A stretch of DNA of 64,000 bases, from assembly GCA_008508345.1 (NCBI GenBank), contig QNGE01001242.1, positions 117,003 through 181,002 of the forward strand. The letters run 5' to 3'. The notes below the pieces were generated by a model that did not search any database, was not told the DNA's origin, and saw nothing but the letters and a program-made list of their open reading frames with translations. Both the position numbers and the translations under genes were made by a program. Below, in pieces: positions 14,029 to 23,747 of this stretch. This stretch comes from Paragonimus westermani. Its lineage: Eukaryota > Platyhelminthes > Trematoda > Plagiorchiida > Troglotrematidae. Every line of letters starts with the position of its first letter. Within the stretch, counting starts at the first letter, position 1.

Positions 14029-15407
14029 TAGAGACTCAATTTTCACACGGGTTTTCTTTAAATTACAGGTTTTTGAAGAGACCCTTACCTTAGTGACCAT
14101 ATATGATCAACTAGGTCAAGCTAAGAATCCTTACAAGCTGGTTTTGCCGAAAATTCTTCGAATAATTTCGGTTTTCAGAGGGTCAACAATGATTAGACCA
14201 ACCACAAATCTAAGGTGGCTAGTTGTTTCTTTGAGGACAACGGAAAACGTTGTTAGATTCTCACACAGTTAGAATTCCAATAGCTTTGATATTTTATTAT
14301 GCTCTTGCTGTCGCAGCTACATGTAGATATCAATGACCTGCTTGCAATTCGGCGGATAAACTAGTTGTATAATTTTCATATATGTCTAATATCTAAGTTA
14401 TTAAGGAAGTTTGTATGACGTATGTCATTTGATTGTAATGCGATTTGATGTAATGCGAATCAAAATTGTGCACACACCAAGTATAAGCGACCTGTGACGG
14501 CTGGTCTTCAACCAGATTAGCTAACTTTTCCTACGTATGTCATCAAACAAAACTGACTGCTAAACAGTTGCCACCTTATTTTACGGTCGTTTTATAAATT
14601 GCTTCTGGGATTGGCGACTGGGCACGAAGTCCAGCAGAATACTTTTTGAACCACACGCGTAGCACTACAAAAGAGATATGATACATCACGTGCTGCGTGC
14701 CGTCTTTGATTATTGTGTTTCAACTGTGTTAGCACTAATTACTGATCAACTTCGTAGCAAATTACGGTTGTTTTGAAAGATTTTGTGGCTTGAATTTCCC
14801 ACAACAGCAGCACGTGAGTTGGTGAAGGTATGCGCAATCTCGTGTGCGTCTGTATGGTCCGCAGGAACTTGATAAATTATGTGCATGACTTGAAGAAACC
14901 TTATCACTACCCAGGTATCAACTGTAAGATGTATTAGTTTGTTATTTGCATAGCCCAATAAAACACGTGTAATCTGTTTACTCCTCTGTTCGCGACTGCT
15001 GTTTCACCAATTCGTCAAACTTTTGTTCATGCTCAGCCTGCACCACGTTAACGCAAAAATGATTAACAATATTTTGGTCACTACAGTCCTAGTGGATTTC
15101 TGAAGTTTTTACCTGTCACCATGCCATTTATCAAAAAGTATCATCCTTGCTTGTCGAATTCAACCGTAATTTACGAGTATCCTTGAAAATGTGGAAGTTT
15201 GCCAACTTTCCCCACCCACTTTCCTGTCCTTATCGCAAGATATTCCACAGCAGCCATCTGAAAATGTTAGGCTTTATTAATAATAGAATGGTTGATATCA
15301 TTCATGTTGGACAACTCGGCAGGATACAGTTTGTAAGATCCCGAAGCTGATCTTTTTGCTGCTGGACGACTTTCAGCAAAACTCTTAAAGTATAGATTAA
15401 GCGGCCG
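14029..15407. other. No recognised gene
   Basis: Short open frames only. The last part, just before 15408, may belong to the transposon-associated protein that follows, because a broken plus-strand frame runs into it, but no motif is readable. Confidence 0.4.
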
Positions 15408-15830
15408 TTGCAAACTTTGAAGGAGAAAAATTCAGAGTTACCCAGTGATACCAGAACCTTGCTGATACATGACGTTTGTCCAGATGCGTATGTCCGCTTA
15501 AGATTGATCAGGGGTATTATAAATGCTGTTCGTAACAGATGGCTAGAGAATGTGGAATATGTAAGGATCCATTTTGACGTAGATGGCTTAACACCAACAG
15601 AGGCAAAGCATTCCACAATATGGCATGTGTTCTGTTGCCTATTTGAATTGATTGTAACCATGTCGTTTGCGGTCGGTTTGTGCGGAGGAAGAAACAAATC
15701 GGAATACGCGAACGTATATCTTTTTGACGTGTTGCGAGGACCGTACGACATGCCGTACAATAGTATACTGGGTGGCAGTGCTCATGAGTGCTTCAAAAGT
15801 GGTAACCATCGATACTTTGCAAGCAGTTAA
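15408..15830 (+). pseudogene. Transposon-associated protein fragment (FDVDGL family)
   Basis: One uninterrupted plus-strand frame reads ELPSDTRTLL, then VRIHFDVDGLTPTEAKHST, then IWHVFCCL, then SFAVGLCGGRNKSEYANVYL. From memory, this series of blocks matches a large family of uncharacterised invertebrate proteins found in many copies per genome. Those carry L(P)xDxRTLL, a [FI]xxDGLPLxKSSxxxxWPIL block and a PFxVGxYxGxxKPxxANxFL block. They are thought to be transposon-encoded, but I know no assigned activity. Both ends are cut: no start context is visible, and the frame runs into LINE RT sequence at about 15850. It lies 0.8 kb upstream of a DUF4806-type transposon copy on the same strand, which may or may not be meaningful. 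Confidence 0.6.
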
Positions 15831-15849
15831 CACATGTATCGTTCCGGCC

Positions 15850-15960
15850 ATGGTATTCAAGCAGAGGTCTTTGGCTGGTTTCCTCCTTTTCCTGTTAATA
15901 AAAGTTTAGGAGTTAAAACCGGTTCAGACACTTTGTCTCCTTCTTTACCAGTCATTGCCT
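15850..15960 (+). pseudogene. LINE RT fragment
   Basis: The frame IQAEVFGWFPPF followed by GVKTGSDTLSPS aligns with IQGLVFGWIPPF and GVKTGSDLLSPY in the RT copy at 23748-24371. It therefore derives from the segment between the FD..KAFD motif and the YADD box of the same CR1-like LINE family. The 5' flank is the FDVDGL-family fragment, with no clean junction visible. Confidence 0.75.
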
Positions 15961-16626
15961 GTTCAGCTGACATACTTGGCCGGTCGGCCGCGGTATCGGC
16001 AAAGAGTGCTCAGTGTGGCAGACGGCTACAGTCGATAGCTATAAAATATATTTATAGCTGGCATCCTTAATACGTAAACCAACCGTCCAAGTCTGTACAA
16101 CTGTAAGCAGTGAACGAAGAAGCTCATTTGAAAGTAGCCACCAGATATCCGCTTTGCCACCTCTTCGATGCTTTCCCGCTGGTAAAACCTGATACCAGCG
16201 ATTGAATACAGATATCGGCGATCACATGTTTGGAATCCGTTTAAGGCTTCCATTCTGAGCGGTCGAGCTTCGGTGTTGTAAAGTATACAGCACTCACTGC
16301 TTCCTGCTACATGTGACCCTTAAGCATCAAAGAGATACCTAACTGTCGTCATAGGTGCTGTCAGGGATATCTCTCTTACGCTTGAAGGTTGCGTAAATAA
16401 GACAAAAATCATAGCTGGTTTATTCTACGGCATCCGCGATTATTTTGAGACAAGTGCTTCCAATTCACTGTCCACAACTTCAACATCGCTGATGCAGCTT
16501 CCTTATAAGGATGTTGGCCGACACCTCGGAGTAAGCCATGTGTTTTCTGAGTAGTAAACAAACCGGTCAAAAACTTCCACGACTTTAATATAATCGGGCG
16601 ATTTCCCGTCATATGTATCAACGTAA

Positions 16627-17568
16627 CCCAAGCAGCACACAGCCCCATTTTAAATAAAACAAAAGGGGGCATTATATATTTGTTTTTTTTTACGGTAAGT
16701 GCACCATAATCTGGGATGTTGCACACTTCTTTTTGTATCTCTACTCCAATTGTAGATTTCACCGCGTACATTTTAATATGTATGATATTGTCGTACTGTT
16801 TTAATGCATCACTTTTCCATAAATGCTTGTGCCCATGGCAATTTGACTTCAAATGTGAGTTGCAGCGAGATGTTTCTAGGTGTCACCACAACATCACACA
16901 ATATCTATAACTTTCGGCAAGAAATAAACTACCACCGTTCATCGTCAACTATCCATAGAAAGTGGAAGAGGTTCAAGCAGCTGAATGAGTGTTTTGGATG
17001 TGGACAAGAATCAAGGTGGGATCACAGGAATGGTTGTCCACATTTGGCTGAAACAAATGCTTCATTTTCCGGTTTGATACATGATTTCTGTATTCCAATC
17101 TGTTTTTATTCTAAACAGCGATTTAGGCATTCATGAAGAGCCACTCCCAGATGTAGTGGAATCGAGCATTGCCAAGGCACCGCCTTGCCCCACGGAACGG
17201 CGATTCACTGAACTTAACAACCGTGTTGTAACTCTATGATGACGAACAATAAATGTACATGCTGTTTCGGTGTTTCAGTCGTTGCTGATATTCGTGCATT
17301 GGCGGGTCCCCAATTGGACTGAGGAGCAGTGAACATTAGGTGGAGCAAGAAATAAGGATGAGGTGAACGACTACTGCGTAATAGTAAAGAAAAGCGCAAA
17401 ATCGGGCGCATGGATGGAGTTTCACGCAATAAAACGTTTTTGAGGCTATCCCTCATTTTGCCCCTATGAGTCCCCTAAGGGTTTCTATGTCCTACCCATT
17501 TTTAACCACCACCAGCCCCCAAAAGACCCCGGCCCTCTAGAGGACCACATGGGGGTGTGCTGCTTGGG
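16627..17568 (+). mobile_element. Short DNA transposon copy (internally deleted)
   Basis: A 942-base element has perfect 14-base terminal inverted repeats: CCCAAGCAGCACAC at 16627-16640 and its complement at 17555-17568. It is flanked by TAA on both sides (16624-16626 and 17569-17571), a 3-bp target duplication. Its left part (to about 17205) matches 17783-18194 plus 20054-20242 of the long copy. Its right part (from about 17191) matches 22085-22462. It thus looks like a deletion derivative lacking the DUF4806 gene. It carries the empty version of the site hit by the MULE in the long copy (CAAGAATCA at 17005-17013). The superfamily is not assigned; a TAA duplication fits PIF/Harbinger or Chapaev-type preferences but proves neither. 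Confidence 0.85.
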
Positions 17569-18194
17569 TAAGCTTGCCATGACAAACTTACGTTGCTACA
17601 GCCACGTACCCTGCTAGCACCAAACAGGGATTCAGTTCAGGGGTGAAGTAGGGCTAATTTCGGGAAAGTTTGGGGATGGATTCTTCCGGCCAACAGTGTT
17701 TTGTTTGCTGAAAATGTGTCTATTCACATGTGAACTAGTATACTCCGGTTTTATAGACTATATGAAGCACCTAACACAAAGGACCAAAGCAGCACAGCCT
17801 CATTTTAAATGGGGCAAATTGGGGCGATTCTGGAGCAAAATGGGGCATTATGTATATGTCGGTTTTTCACGGTAGGTACGCCATAATCTGGGATGTTGCA
17901 CATGTCTTTTTATACCTTTATTGTAAATGTAGATGGCAGCGCGTGCATTTTAATATGTGTGATATTGTCGTATTGTTTTAATGCATCACTTTTTCATAAA
18001 TGCTTCTGCCCAGGGCAATTTGAATTCGAATGCCGGTAAGTTGCAGTGATATGTTCCTGGGTGTCATCACGTCATCACACAACATTGGTTACGTTCGACA
18101 GAAAATAAAGGACTGTCGTTCAGCGCCAACTATCTATAGAAAGTGAAAGAGGTTCATGCAGCTGAATAAGTGTTTTGGATGTGGACAAGCGGCA

Positions 18195-20053
18195 GGTGTA
18201 GGATTTCTGCACATGGTCCTAAATTTTCCTTAGTGCAAAGCATAGGGCGGTGTATGTGTGTCCGAATGGACCATGTACACCAATGAGGAAAGCCTAAATC
18301 TGTGTGGCGCACAAGCTGACAGAACCTATAGGAAAACCAGAACGAATGCTGCCACCTGAGCACTGAAAACTCTGCACCAAAGTGCACCATGTACACCAAT
18401 CAGAAACGCCGAAAGCACATGAAGGTAGACAACTGCGGCTGTCATGCGCAAGCGAAATCAATCAACGACGTGCGAGAGAAGTGCAAAGCCGGCGATGCAA
18501 AATTAATTAGGAAACTGTAGAAAGTAAGAAAGATGCAAATATTGGTTCGATTGCGTTTATGCAGTTTTTGGTTGCAAGTGGTGTAAACATTGCTAATCGA
18601 CTAGTGAATGGGATAGGAACGAATTGGGAGTTCAAGTTTTACCGTTTAATAGAATGATGAGTCGCCTCTACGAAGTTGTCTCGCCAGCCGAATGTAGGGA
18701 TTTTGGGGCTGTGGCTGTTGGTTCATTTCTCAGATCTCCTTATCAGCCTGGTCATAAGGTACTGATTGTAGAATGCCGGGTCAGTGGCCTGCATAATAGC
18801 TAATGCTGCAGCGTACCTCCAGCGGTTACGCGTCAGCATTGCAACCAGGAACCACTTCTTCACAGTGCCGTTGGAAGTTGTTTTGCGCACGTTTCGCAAT
18901 ATGTGCACTCGGCACAGTAGTTGATGGACGTGCAGCATTTCCTGCGTAATGGCTCCTTGAATGGCCGCGCTGTCACCGATGATCATTGTCCATGTCTCCA
19001 CCGGTCCCACGAAGAGAAGGAATTGCCGGAGAAACATGGCGATGGCTACCGTAGTTTCATTTGCAAGTCAACCGAAGCAAACCGGTAAGCCCACACCACT
19101 TGCATCTACAACAACTAAAACAAAAAAATTATATCGTTCCTTACAACTCCTGTAAGTAGCGTCTATACCGATAACTTCGGAGTAGCGCCGACAAAATTCT
19201 CTCTGCTCCTTACTCATGAACATAAAGTGTGTCAATCGATTGTCATCATCTAAGTTATGGTAACACTTACCAGTTGTGCTCAGTTGGGCGTGCAAACGAA
19301 CTAGGTGGCCTACGGTGTTTCTTTTGGCAAGCAAACGTGCTCGTAGGTTGCACAAATCCTTCTTCGTTGTCTTCTTATCGAAGTGCTCCCAGATGTATTG
19401 CGTGATGTTAAATGACACTGTGCCGTTGAGCAGCCACGGTCGAATTTCTCTGATTTCTTCCTCGGTGAAGCGACGTCTTGAGACCTCGTATTTTGCAGAA
19501 ACCACATCGCACGGATTATTGTGCAACATAACAAATTTCGTCACCCGAAATTCGCTGTTCACGTTCCGGTTCACCTTGAAATAGGCCGAGCATCCCGTTT
19601 GAGCGCTAGCCCTCTCTCGAACACCTGTGGATGAGCGCAATGCTTGAGCCCTACGTACGCATGTGTACACACGTCTCTTGTGATCACCGGAAGCGGGTTC
19701 GGTAGATCGGATACGGTACGAGGAACCCCATTGAACTTCGAAACGTAAGACCTCCGCACCAACTGCATCCAAGTTTTTGAACTGTCGTGGAGACCAGACA
19801 TTCCCAAAATGTTCCTGAAATAGGACTGATAACTCAACAACAATTGCGCTCATGCTTTCAGTTCGGGAGAATGCGTCCTTCCGACGTGTACTGCACATTT
19901 ATTGCGGGTGAAAACCGATGAAGACCAGCAAATCGAGGAGACACCCGATTGGCTCACAGGGTACATAGGGTTGACAAGATGGGGCAGAGAAGAAACCGTG
20001 TCAGGGGGGCACGCGCGGTGGAGGCAGAAAACCATGTTTCTGTAGGGGACAAT
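18195..20053 (-). mobile_element. MuDR/MULE transposon with 9-bp target duplication
   Basis: The element is bounded by the exact 9-mer CAAGCGGCA (18186-18194 and 20054-20062). The sibling transposon copy at 16627-17568 has a single 9-mer at the same place. Nine base pairs is the usual target-duplication length for Mutator-like elements. The inferred ends form only a weak inverted repeat: aligned end to end without gaps they share TGT at positions 3-5 and ACATGGT at 17-23. The left side also has two similar internal copies of an ACCATGTACACCAAT block (about 18270 and 18387). The transposase is on the minus strand. Confidence 0.8.
18723..19898 (-). pseudogene. MULE transposase with one in-frame stop
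   Basis: One minus-strand frame runs from 19898 to 18723, interrupted by a single TGA at 19068-19070. The first 276 codons hold a Cys/His-containing N-terminal region (YTCVR, TGCSAYFKV, MLHNNPC), as expected for a FAR1/FLYWCH-like DNA-binding part. They continue to the transposase core block VIGIDATYRSC with the first catalytic Asp near residue 246. After the stop the same frame continues LANETTVAIAMFL and MIIGDSAAIQGAI with the second Asp, then CRVHILRNVRK, all standard MULE blocks. Further downstream (about 18690-18640) DNFVEATHHSIKR resembles the NN.ES.H..IK block, again with stops. No intact SWIM finger was found. The TGA replaces what is commonly Trp or another residue in the G(F/Y).(L/V)NET block. 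It is probably inactive but young enough to stay readable. Confidence 0.85.
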
Positions 20054-20242
20054 CAAGCGGCAAGGTGGGATCACAGGAATGGTTGTCCACATTCGGCTGA
20101 AACGAACACCTTATCTTCTGGTTTGATATGTGATTTCTGTATTTCAACGTGTTTTTACTCTAAACTGCGATTTAGGCATTCATGAACAGCTGTTCTCAGA
20201 TGTGGTGGAATTGAGCATTGCCAACGCACCCGCCTCTTGCCC

Positions 20243-21490
20243 CACCGAGCTACCACATGTAGTAGTAATAATTGAACGACCTGAAGGTAACAATAATAAT
20301 ATCGCTATTGTTCGCAGTGATTGGATGGTTACCGAAAAGTCCGTCAGATGGCCGACAGTTGGAAGCAGAAGCGTGTACAGACGTATGCTGCTGAACTTCG
20401 TACCCTTACCATCCGTCACAACCGTCCACGAAGTCAACGTAATGCTGCAGACAGGTTAAACTTACATTAGTTGTATAGTGATGCATCATAGACTCTTACG
20501 CCGAAGCTTTCAAGCTCGAGCAACAATTGTTAGAAGAATCCAGTGGTGCGCAGACGGACGCTGCCGATAGAATGACATGCTTTGGCACCCGGTGGCCAAC
20601 CAGCTCCTGTCGAAATGACCTCATCCGAGGATGAACAGGATGGGTGCTATCAAGTTCACGCAACAGAGAGTGCACAAAACAAGTCATTCGTAGCTTCTGA
20701 ATATTCACTACCAACTCCACCAGAATCCGTGATGAGGCATATGGCTTCAACATCGATCACGTAAATCATGTTTTGAAACGTACACTATCAATTTCTTGCA
20801 GTTCTCCAAAGCAAATGGCAGCCGCTTTAACTTTATTCGTTGCTGAATGCTGCAGTACGCGGGCGTAAGCAATGAAGGTGCATAGCTATCAGCTATCAAC
20901 CGAATTTCCGGTAAGGTTTTTCGTCAATTCACCACTCCATTTCCAGATGCTGTGGCCGCTTTGGAGAAACGTTTCATGCGCATTAAAGCAGCTGTTGAAG
21001 CATTAACTGAGGCAGTACAGTCGGCAGAAAACCAAGCAGCTACGATGTCAAGACAGGCTGAACACATTGCATTCAAAACAATATCCGCAGCCAACGAGCT
21101 CCATTTATCTTAACAACAGCTGGGAGAAGAGCATTACTACAACGCCATTCTATCTCAATTGTCTCGATTAGGGGATACGGACCTTCGTGATCACCTACGT
21201 CGAATACTGTCCTCGGTGTTTGGTGTTAATTTTTCAAGGCAACTCAATTGGAGTGAGGTACATGGAAAGCATCAAGCCAGCAAACTGAAAATTATGAAAG
21301 TTGTCATAGGTAGGAAATCTGTGTTCAATCACATTAATCACCCTTAGACGCCGTATGTCATTCTCGTTTCGCGGGAGCAACGGAGAAAGATGTGGAATCA
21401 GAGATTAGAAAGTGGCTGTATTACGCACGAGACCGAGAAGGTGGACGGAAACTCAGGATGAAAAGTAACGTTATTTGCTTTTCCTCTTAA
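20243..21490 (+). pseudogene. Transposon-borne DUF4806-like gene, multi-exon
   Basis: The exons are, in order, an N-terminal block with AIVRSDWMV and VRWPTVGSR (to 20454), a 37-bp intron (20455-20491), and SYAEAFKLEQQLLEESS from 20492. After a one-base frame change an acidic and Ser-rich segment follows (20582-20760), then a 41-bp intron (20761-20801). Later come a helical segment (AVAALEKRFMRIKAAVEAL, from about 20952) and the DUF4806-like domain (ILSQLSRLGDTDLRDHLRRI, VFGVNFSRQLNW). A 38-bp intron (21310-21347) is followed by FAGATEKDVESEIRKWLYYA and a stop at 21488-21490. The pairing of an SxW/WP N-terminal block with a DUF4806 C-terminus is typical of that family. Defects are an in-frame TAA just before the domain (about 21112), the frame change near 20580 and an unresolved junction near 20870. 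The function of DUF4806 is unknown. The gene lies within transposon ends and is absent from the deleted sibling. Confidence 0.75.
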
Positions 21491-22640
21491 TGGGTTATGT
21501 CTTCTTGACGTATATTTATCATGCTTGTACACATACATGTTGCTCTGTATGAATATATATATTTTTGAAAAGCTGCTCTCAGATCTATATGAAACGTACT
21601 CGTTTGTACTATAGATTTGATAAACTGGAAGTATGTAACAGCAATTATTAGCGCTTGCCATTTGAACCAAAGAATGTGCATTAGCATGTCAACTACCGTC
21701 ACGTTTTCTGAAATATCCGTTTGCAGATCATTGGAATGCGTGCACCGAAGTTGTAATTCAACAAATTAGGTGAGATGGATTATTACTCATAAATACTTGT
21801 TTTCGTTTTCAAACTTCATTCACATTAAAACCCTTATGTCCAGTTTGTCAACCATAAGTTGCATTGAAAGTTTTGTTATCGTTTGTTCTCAGTAACTTCA
21901 ACTGCCTGTTTATATATCTTTATCCACGCGAACATTCACACTATTCTACGCCGCTTCACTGAAGTCCTCATTTACAGTATCCATTCCGTTACTTTGCAGA
22001 TACTTGGCAAAGATACGCAATGTGTACGGGCAAAGAAGATCAGTGAGCAACGTCCCCATATGAACTACCAACGAATTGCTTGCACGAACGGCAATTTGCT
22101 GAATCGAACAACCGTGTTGTAATGCTAAGATGACGAACAATAAATGTGCATGCTATTTCAGTGTTTCAGTCGTTGTTGATATTTGTGTATTGGGAAATAG
22201 TTTAGTGGACTGGGGAGCAATGTACAGTGGGTAGAGCAAGAGATAATGATGAAATGGATGAATACTGCATAGTTGTTAAAAGAAGGGCAAAATCGGGTGC
22301 GTAGGTGAATTTTCGCACAATAAAACCTTTTGGAGGCTAGCCTCCATTTTGCCCACATGGGTCCCCCAAGGGTTTTCTATGTCACACCGCATCTTTACCC
22401 ACCACCAGCCCCAAAAGCCCCCCGGGGTCCCCGAGGGGACTACATAAGGTGTGCCGCTTGGGGAATTGCATTAAACTCCGGGAAGTTTTATTTTTATAAG
22501 TATAAACTAGTTCACAGTTCGTTACACTTGTTAGGGTTTGTAGCGACTATAATAAATGATATTTTGATAGTCGCATTCATATGTACATTACCTATGATTT
22601 TGGCTTTTTACCTACCTTTGTTTTAGTCAAGCTGTCCAGT

Positions 22641-22928
22641 TTGTAACATCCGGCCCGGAGCTAAAATACACAACTCACTCCGTGCCTCGCTAGCTTGACG
22701 TGTCTCTCTGTACTCTCTATTTCCCAGGGTCGGTAATCATACACGAAATCCACGCGCTAAAACTTGGTTTTCCATTGCCGATCGATTGTCAATAGTGATA
22801 ACTGACAGGGTTTTATTTTGTTGGATCAGTTCCAACAGGTTGCGTTAGGGATTTTGTCCCAAATCCCTAACAAATCCCTAAGCAAACTCCCGATTAATCC
22901 CAGCTATAGCTGGACAGTTTTGCTAACA
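22641..22928. repeat. Possible solo LTR
   Basis: A 288-base segment begins TGTAACATCCGGCCCGG and ends TTTTGCTAACA, giving the TG...CA ends usual for LTRs. It contains promoter-like and tandem TCCCTAA motifs. No clear 5-bp target duplication is visible: the flanks are CAGTT and TCGTT, 3 of 5 alike, while a second CAGTT occurs a little inside the right end. No second copy was seen in the window. It lies 58 bp downstream of the last readable centrin exon. Confidence 0.3.
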
Positions 22929-22986
22929 TCGTTTAGTTTGGCAAAGCTAGTTATGATGAGCACACAAAACTGCGGTTGAAACTTAC

Positions 22987-23485
22987 TTGAAGTTCTTCGT
23001 CCGTTATATCTTCACCGAGAAGTTCAGCTGCTTTCTTAAGACTCGTAAATGTTATGTAACCGGAGTCCTCGCAGTCAAAAATTTTGAAAGCTTTCATTAG
23101 GTCATCTTTTGTATCTTTCTCCGTCATCTTTTTTGTCATTATATCTAGAAAGCTACTGTAGTCGAGAAGACCTAAATGTGTGAGTATTTTTAAAAATAGT
23201 ATGCACCTTTGTTATCTTTATCATAAGCTGTCATCAACCTTCGAAGTTCAGATGCTGTTGGTTCAAATCCAATGGCTCTCAATGCAACTTTCACCTCTCG
23301 TATACGAACTAATCCATTGCCTTCTACATCTAATAGATTGAATGCCCTCAAAAGATCTCCTTTTTGCTCATTGGTTAGGTCCAACTTTATTTCACTAATA
23401 TGGGAATTTTTCTTTCTCTGAGTTGTATTGGATTTCTTGCTGGCCTGATCAAAAGTGATGACAAAGGTAACAGACTTACCGCCAT
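22987..23485 (-). CDS. Centrin-like EF-hand protein, 3' end missing
   Basis: Centrins are calcium-binding proteins of centrioles and basal bodies. Exon 1 is ATGGCG (23480-23485). A 35-bp GT-AG intron (23445-23479) is followed by exon 2 (23207-23444), a second 35-bp intron (23172-23206) and exon 3 (22987-23171). Together they give 143 in-frame codons ending at a strong donor (GTAAGT, 22981-22986). The protein starts MAASKKSN with a basic N-terminus. EF-hand 1 loop is degenerate (LLDVEGNGLVRI), ALRAIGFEP links to the EF-hand 2 loop (YDKDNKGLLDYSSF), and EF-hand 3 reads FDCEDSGYITFTSLKKAAEL then LGEDITDEELQ. Usual centrins have about 168-172 residues, so the last 25-30, including EF-hand 4, must lie in a further exon. 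I could not find it between 18.2 and 22.98 kb. The start was chosen because joining exon 1 gives the family's typical short basic N-terminus. Confidence 0.9.
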
Positions 23486-23747
23486 GACTTAGACGCCAAT
23501 TTTTAAAACCGCAGTAGAAATACTAGTGTCATAGTAACAGAATTTCAAGGTCATTTCCATCGATGATTTCTCCATTTGCACACGGGTTATGAGGTGAAAC
23601 CCCGAATCATCTACATCCATTCAGTTCACATATATCCCGATAATCAGTAGGCTCCCGTTGACCTGTTGCACTGCTCATCAGGGTTACAGCAAGTATCAAG
23701 GACAGATCAAATCCCTAATCTAACTCCGGGCTAGCATTCTCCCTAGT

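Larger units (their letters stand above)
17783..22462 (+). mobile_element. Long DNA transposon copy with DUF4806-like gene
   Basis: The ends are imperfect versions of the short copy's inverted repeats: CCAAAGCAGCACA near 17784 at left, and GTGTGCCGCTTGGG ending near 22462 at right. No target duplication is readable at these decayed ends. Removing the nested MULE (18195-20053) and its extra 9-bp duplication leaves about 2.8 kb. The element contains a multi-exon plus-strand gene whose product has a DUF4806-like C-terminus. No DDE transposase of its own was recognised. The right end carries a 16-bp perfect palindrome (TGGAGGCTAGCCTCCA, 22331-22346) and a GC-rich potential hairpin (about 22415-22437). 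It lies only about 210 bp from the short copy and in the same orientation. Confidence 0.75.

Noticed and set aside
15302..15760. 152-codon minus-strand open frame
   Set aside because: It overlaps the plus-strand FDVDGL-family frame, whose motifs are convincing; the minus frame is its shadow.
16409..16852. 147-codon minus-strand open frame
   Set aside because: It runs across the left terminus of the short transposon copy without regard to the boundary and has no motif.
22855..22885. TCCCTAA repeats as telomere-like DNA
   Set aside because: Only a few spaced units occur inside an LTR-like block; there is no true tandem array.
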